From NCBI GenBank assembly GCA_009927195.1, contig RFNL01000272.1, positions 1 to 16,954 of the forward strand: a stretch of DNA of 16,954 nt. The letters are read 5' to 3'. The notes below the pieces were generated by a model. That model did not search any database. It had not been told where the DNA came from and saw nothing but the letters and a program-made list of their open reading frames with translations. Source of the stretch: Betaproteobacteria bacterium (lineage in GTDB: Bacteria > Pseudomonadota > Gammaproteobacteria > Burkholderiales > Burkholderiaceae_C). Positions 14,169 to 16,954 of the stretch are shown here, piece after piece (position 1 is the stretch's first letter; each line of letters begins with the position of its first letter). Made by a program: the position numbers and the translations under genes.

Positions 14169-14621
14169 ATGATGATTTCCATCGAGGCCATTGACCACAT
14201 CGGTGTGCGCATCACCGATCCCGCTCGAGCGCTGGCTTTTTATGCAGTGCTCGGCTTCGCGCCCATTGTGGAGGTGGACTTTGATGCCGTGCTGATTTTG
14301 AAAAACAATGCTGGGGTTGAGATCAATCTGGTCGTCAACGGGGTGGATCTGCATGGGGGTCAAAATATATTGATGGACATGCCCGACAAACACCCCGGCA
14401 TCACCCATGTGGCATTCAAGGTGACCAATATGCAGCAAACCATCACCCAGTTGGGCGCGCACCAGATTGCGATCACCCAGGGTCCGGTCAGTTTTGGAGA
14501 CGGCCATGTGTCCGTGTTTGTGCGCGACCCCGACCGCAACACCATCGAATTGCGAGCTCGCCTGACGCAAGCATCCGCCGCACAAATCGAAGGATTGACC
14601 TTTTACGACCCCAAAGGCTGA
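14169..14621 (+). CDS. VOC-superfamily (glyoxalase/bleomycin-resistance fold) protein
   Basis: A 150-residue vicinal-oxygen-chelate protein with two beta-alpha-beta modules. The four metal-ligand positions of the glyoxalase I-type fold are all present: H10 in IDHIGVRI, E51 in GVEINLV, H80 in ITHVAFKV and E127 in NTIELR. This suggests a metal enzyme (glutathione lyase, epimerase or dioxygenase-like) and not a drug-binding protein. DPDRNTIELRAR (120-131) is a common signature ending. ATG codons at 14169 and 14172 are both possible, with a GGAG at 14161-14164. It is divergent from the dehydrogenase gene with 47 bases between starts, so the two could share control. The natural substrate is not readable. 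Confidence 0.87.
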   Translation: MMISIEAIDHIGVRITDPARALAFYAVLGFAPIVEVDFDAVLILKNNAGVEINLVVNGVDLHGGQNILMDMPDKHPGITHVAFKVTNMQQTITQLGAHQIAITQGPVSFGDGHVSVFVRDPDRNTIELRARLTQASAAQIEGLTFYDPKG

Positions 14622-14625
14622 ACAG

Positions 14626-14646
14626 GTCAGGACATTGATCCCTGAC
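14626..14646. terminator. Short stem-loop between convergent genes
   Basis: GTCAGG (14626-14631) and CCTGAC (14641-14646) pair perfectly over 6 bases around a 9-base loop, in the 37-base gap between the VOC stop and the second Bug stop. It uses the same six bases as the 12054-12076 stem. No T-run follows, so strength as a terminator is uncertain. Confidence 0.3.
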
Positions 14647-14658
14647 GAGCGAAGGTCA

Positions 14659-15636
14659 TCAGTTGGCTTGAATTTTGTTGTCGATGGCCAATTGCCGCCA
14701 CATGGGTATTTCGGTGGCAATGATCTTGGCAAATTCATCCGGCGTGTTACTCATGGGCGTGACCGACATGGCGCTGAGCTTCTTCTGGACATCCGGCATT
14801 TCCACCACTTTGGCCACGCCTTCTTGCAAAATTTTGATGACATCGGGTGGGGTGCCTGCGGGTGCGAGCAATCCAATCCACAGCGACACTTTGATGTCAA
14901 TGCCCAACTCGGCCAATGTAGGGGTGTTGGGGTACTCTTTCATGCGCTTGGCCGAGGTCACCGCGAGTGCTTTGACGCGGCCACTTTGTAAACCCACAAA
15001 AGCAGGACCGGCATCGGCCAAGGTCATGGTCACATCGCCAGACATCACCGCCGTGACCGCATCATTGGCCCCCTTGTAAGGGATGTGAGTGTGGGTGGCC
15101 CCGGTTTTGCGCTTGAACAGTTCAGTGATCAACTGAAACGATGCGGAACTGGCGCCATAGTTGGCTTTTTCCGGGCTTTGAATCGACTGGGCCACCAACT
15201 CTTGAACGGTTTTGGCCGGGTTATTGGCATTGACCAACAACACCAATGGTGAATCGCTGACAAAAGATATGGGCGCGAGATCTTGGGGCCCATAAGGCAG
15301 TTTGCTATACACCGCATGGTTGAAGATGATGGGTCCAGGGGCGCCCATTAACAAGGTGTATCCGTCAGGTTTGGCCTTGACCACATAGGTGCTACCCACA
15401 ATGGCGCCCACACTGGGTCGGTTTTCCACCACCACCGATTGACCTATCACCGCAGGCAACTTTTCAGCCAGAACACGGGCGATGGCATCAACGCCACCGC
15501 CGGCCGAATAACCCACCACGAGGGTGACTGGTTTTTGCGGATAGTCGGCGGCAAAAGCCAAACTGCCGAAACAACAAAAGACCACCGCCCCCAACCAGCA
15601 CCTGAATGAATTAAACAATTTGAGATTCGACAGCAT
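14659..15636 (-). CDS. Bug/TctC-family periplasmic binding protein (second copy)
   Basis: A 325-residue orphan solute receptor. The signal peptide (about 1-30) has core CWLGAVVFCCFGSLAFA and cleavage near AFA. The mature N-terminus has the typical Bug opening DYPQKPVTLVVGYSAGGGVDAIAR (31-54; first part shown by YPQKPVTLVVGYSAGGGVD), unlike the other Bug gene here. The later landmarks ENRPSVGAIVGSTYVV and IPYKGANDAVTAVMSGDVTM are intact. The start at 15636 has a Shine-Dalgarno AGGA 10 bases upstream; the frame is open to 15681 but there it overlaps the upstream gene. It begins 2 bases after the Sel1 gene stop. The ligand is unknown; Bug receptors bind dicarboxylates, amino acids, nicotinate and aromatic acids, and no neighbour settles this. 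Confidence 0.9.
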   Translation of the reverse strand: MLSNLKLFNSFRCWLGAVVFCCFGSLAFAADYPQKPVTLVVGYSAGGGVDAIARVLAEKLPAVIGQSVVVENRPSVGAIVGSTYVVKAKPDGYTLLMGAPGPIIFNHAVYSKLPYGPQDLAPISFVSDSPLVLLVNANNPAKTVQELVAQSIQSPEKANYGASSASFQLITELFKRKTGATHTHIPYKGANDAVTAVMSGDVTMTLADAGPAFVGLQSGRVKALAVTSAKRMKEYPNTPTLAELGIDIKVSLWIGLLAPAGTPPDVIKILQEGVAKVVEMPDVQKKLSAMSVTPMSNTPDEFAKIIATEIPMWRQLAIDNKIQAN

Positions 15637-15638
15637 TT

Positions 15639-16169
15639 TCAATTCCTGGTTGAATGGTTTTGCATCCATTGTGCCGTCCATTGTTGGGACAGGGTCAATT
15701 GCTCGGGGTTGAGTTGTTTGGCCACCGCATCGCGGTTGTGGATGGCATCAGAGTTGCCTTCACGCGCCGCCAAAGCAAACCACATGTGGGCCCGTGGCAA
15801 ATCGGCCTCACAACCCTTGCCCAATATGTAACACAAAGCCAGGTTGTATTGCGCGTTCCACTCGCCTTGTTGCGCCGATTTTTCATACCAATACCAGGCT
15901 TTGCGCAGGTCACATGCCTGACCACGGCCCTCTTCGAGCATGACCGCCAAGTTGAACTGGGCTTTGGCGTTGCCTTTACTGGCACCCATCAAATACCAGC
16001 GCAAGGCTTCCTTTTCGTCTACCGCAACACCATCACCTGTTTCATACAAATAGCCCAATTGGTAAGCCGCTGCGGCATCGCCTTGTGCAGCATTCATCAT
16101 CAAATCACGCATGTGTATTACCGCTAAAAAGGCAGATCGTGGTTGTGAAATATGCGATGAAATATACAT
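15639..16169 (-). CDS. Sel1-like (tetratricopeptide-type) repeat protein
   Basis: A 176-residue helical repeat protein with three Sel1-like repeats at about 32-67, 68-103 and 104-139, seen in the spacing A-x-x-x-L-G/A ... G-x-G followed by DxxxALxWYxxAAxxGN (for example AYQLGYLYETGDG and AQYNLALCYILGKG). These repeats make protein-protein contact surfaces. The start at 16169 has a GAGGG Shine-Dalgarno 9 bases upstream; a second ATG at 16112 has none, so the long form is preferred. There is no clear signal peptide, so it is probably cytoplasmic, although many Sel1 proteins are secreted. It sits directly upstream of an exported binding protein gene, 2 bases apart, an unusual partner. Function is otherwise unknown. 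Confidence 0.88.
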   Translation of the reverse strand: MYISSHISQPRSAFLAVIHMRDLMMNAAQGDAAAAYQLGYLYETGDGVAVDEKEALRWYLMGASKGNAKAQFNLAVMLEEGRGQACDLRKAWYWYEKSAQQGEWNAQYNLALCYILGKGCEADLPRAHMWFALAAREGNSDAIHNRDAVAKQLNPEQLTLSQQWTAQWMQNHSTRN

Positions 16170-16359
16170 GACACCCTCGACGCCATCACAACGCTGGCTT
16201 GAGAGGGTTTATTTTGGCTGGGCGACTCCATCGCGGTAACGGTTTACCCCTGCTTGAATGGCTGCACGCTTGCAATTGCCCACCAGATGCGCACAATGGC
16301 CCTCAATGCCAGCAGTTCCAAGGCACCACTGAATCCATTGATCAGATTGGGGGAATTGC
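16170..16359. other. Divergent intergenic region, 190 bases without a gene
   Basis: I see no convincing open frame or RNA gene. It contains a 14-base imperfect inverted repeat, GGTAA (16235-16239) and TTACC (16244-16248) with a 4-base spacer. Ribosome binding sites for the two flanking genes are at its ends: GAGGG for the leftward Sel1 gene and GGGGGAA (16349-16355) for the rightward ATPase gene. No clear sigma70 promoter could be placed on either strand. Confidence 0.5.
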
Positions 16360-16954
16360 ATGAATCATTTGCCGCACACCGTCTCCACGGTACCGCCTGG
16401 TACGCTCCAACCGGCCACAGGCTCGGGCAAACAGCGCGCAAGCCTTTCGCATCCCGTGCTGCAGTTATTGCTTCAACACCAGCGAATCAGCATTGACCAG
16501 GCCCAAGCCGTGATGCGACACACGGATCCCGTGGTGGTGGCATGCGTTCGCAGTGGGGCCATGGATGGCATGGTTTTGTCCCGGTTGCTGGCCAGCGCTT
16601 TCAAACTTCCTTGGCAAAACTTGGAAGACATCAACCCGCGAAAAGTACCTCGGCAATTGATTGAATCCCATCGCTGCCGGCAATTTTGGGCCATGCCCAT
16701 CGAACGCAAAGACGCAGCGGTGGTGGTGGCCATCGCAGACCCTTCGGACCCCATGGCGCGACAGGCCATGGAACAAGCCTTGCGCACCAAAGTACATTGG
16801 GTCGTGGCCAATGTCGAGCAGTTGGAGCGCATGCTCGACTTCTACCACCCCGCAACCGCGCAAAACGAGGCAACGGCTCAGACCGAGTCCGAGGAGGATG
16901 GCAATGCCGTCGCATTTTGGCAACGCATCTTGGCGCAAGCCGTGGCGTGGCGGG
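16360..16954 (+). CDS. PilB/GspE-family secretion ATPase, N-terminal part (runs past right edge)
   Basis: The first 198 residues of a type II secretion/type IV pilus assembly ATPase. The N-terminal domain is of the MshEN/GspE-N type: a helix around SHPVLQLLLQHQ (about 34-45), then LSRLLASAFKLPWQNLEDINP (about 75-95), KVPRQLIESHRC and VVVAIADPSDPMARQAMEQAL (about 124-144), matching PilB-like N-domains. The Walker motifs and the GspE catalytic domain would be beyond the edge. The ATG at 16360 is set by an in-frame stop at 16339 and a strong Shine-Dalgarno (GGGGGAA). Residues 1-33 are a poorly conserved, Pro/Thr/Ser-rich leader. The canonical RLGxxL c-di-GMP-binding motif is not visible. No pilC, pilD or gsp gene is in the window, so role in pilus or secretion cannot be decided. 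Confidence 0.82.
   Translation, partial: MNHLPHTVSTVPPGTLQPATGSGKQRASLSHPVLQLLLQHQRISIDQAQAVMRHTDPVVVACVRSGAMDGMVLSRLLASAFKLPWQNLEDINPRKVPRQLIESHRCRQFWAMPIERKDAAVVVAIADPSDPMARQAMEQALRTKVHWVVANVEQLERMLDFYHPATAQNEATAQTESEEDGNAVAFWQRILAQAVAWR

Noticed and set aside
16254..16496. Short open frame on the plus strand in and after the intergenic gap
   Set aside because: It overlaps the well-supported ATPase gene in another frame and has no recognisable domain or ribosome binding site.
1..16954. Possible mobile element, prophage, CRISPR or new defence cluster
   Set aside because: No transposase, integrase, repeat-spacer array, terminal repeats or toxin-antitoxin pair was seen; essentially every gene falls in a known metabolic or housekeeping family.

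Overview
The window is chromosomal DNA of moderately high GC from a betaproteobacterium, most likely Burkholderiales of the Comamonadaceae type (Limnohabitans, Rhodoferax and Polaromonas are plausible relatives; I cannot name the genus). The clues are two tripartite-tricarboxylate (Bug/TctC) binding proteins without a transporter, phenylacetate (paa) genes, a betaproteobacterial-looking PilB-type N-domain, and tightly packed short operons. I see no mobile element, CRISPR array, tRNA, rRNA or prophage gene. Every long stretch is explained by a protein gene; the only gap above 150 bases without a gene is 16170-16359.

Layout. (1) 1-1613, minus: a small GatC/AtzG-like protein followed by an amidase-signature hydrolase that runs off the left edge. 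A flavin reductase-like protein (1681-2316) is divergent from them. (2) 2341-4421, minus: the translation-associated ATPase ychF and a MOSC-domain protein. (3) 4484-8626, plus: a compact four-gene operon of a UbiH/Coq6-type FAD monooxygenase, a DsbC-type disulfide isomerase, a small DUF3429-type membrane protein and an M61 zinc peptidase with a PDZ-like end. (4) 8630-11158, minus: paaG-paaI-paaK, part of the aerobic CoA-dependent phenylacetate pathway. A crotonase of the hydratase type (11271-12050) diverges from it across a 112-base region holding a 32-base imperfect palindrome. (5) 12087-14121, minus: a tartrate/D-malate dehydrogenase-like enzyme translationally linked to a Bug-type periplasmic binding protein; a metal-type VOC (glyoxalase-fold) protein is divergent. 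(6) 14659-16169, minus: a Sel1-repeat protein directly followed by a second Bug protein. (7) 16360 to the right edge, plus: the N-terminal part of a PilB/GspE-family secretion or type IV pilus ATPase.

How they fit together: PaaK would activate phenylacetate to its CoA thioester, PaaG would isomerise the ring epoxide to the oxepin form, PaaI would clear dead-end CoA thioesters, and the divergent hydratase could serve the later beta-oxidation-like steps. The oxygenase genes paaABCDE are not here. The dehydrogenase-Bug pair and the Sel1-Bug pair point to uptake and oxidation of small organic acids. I did not find a clearly new defence or mobile system. The most interesting leads are the palindromic control region between the paa genes, the two odd Bug pairings, and the divergent DsbC and PilB N-termini.
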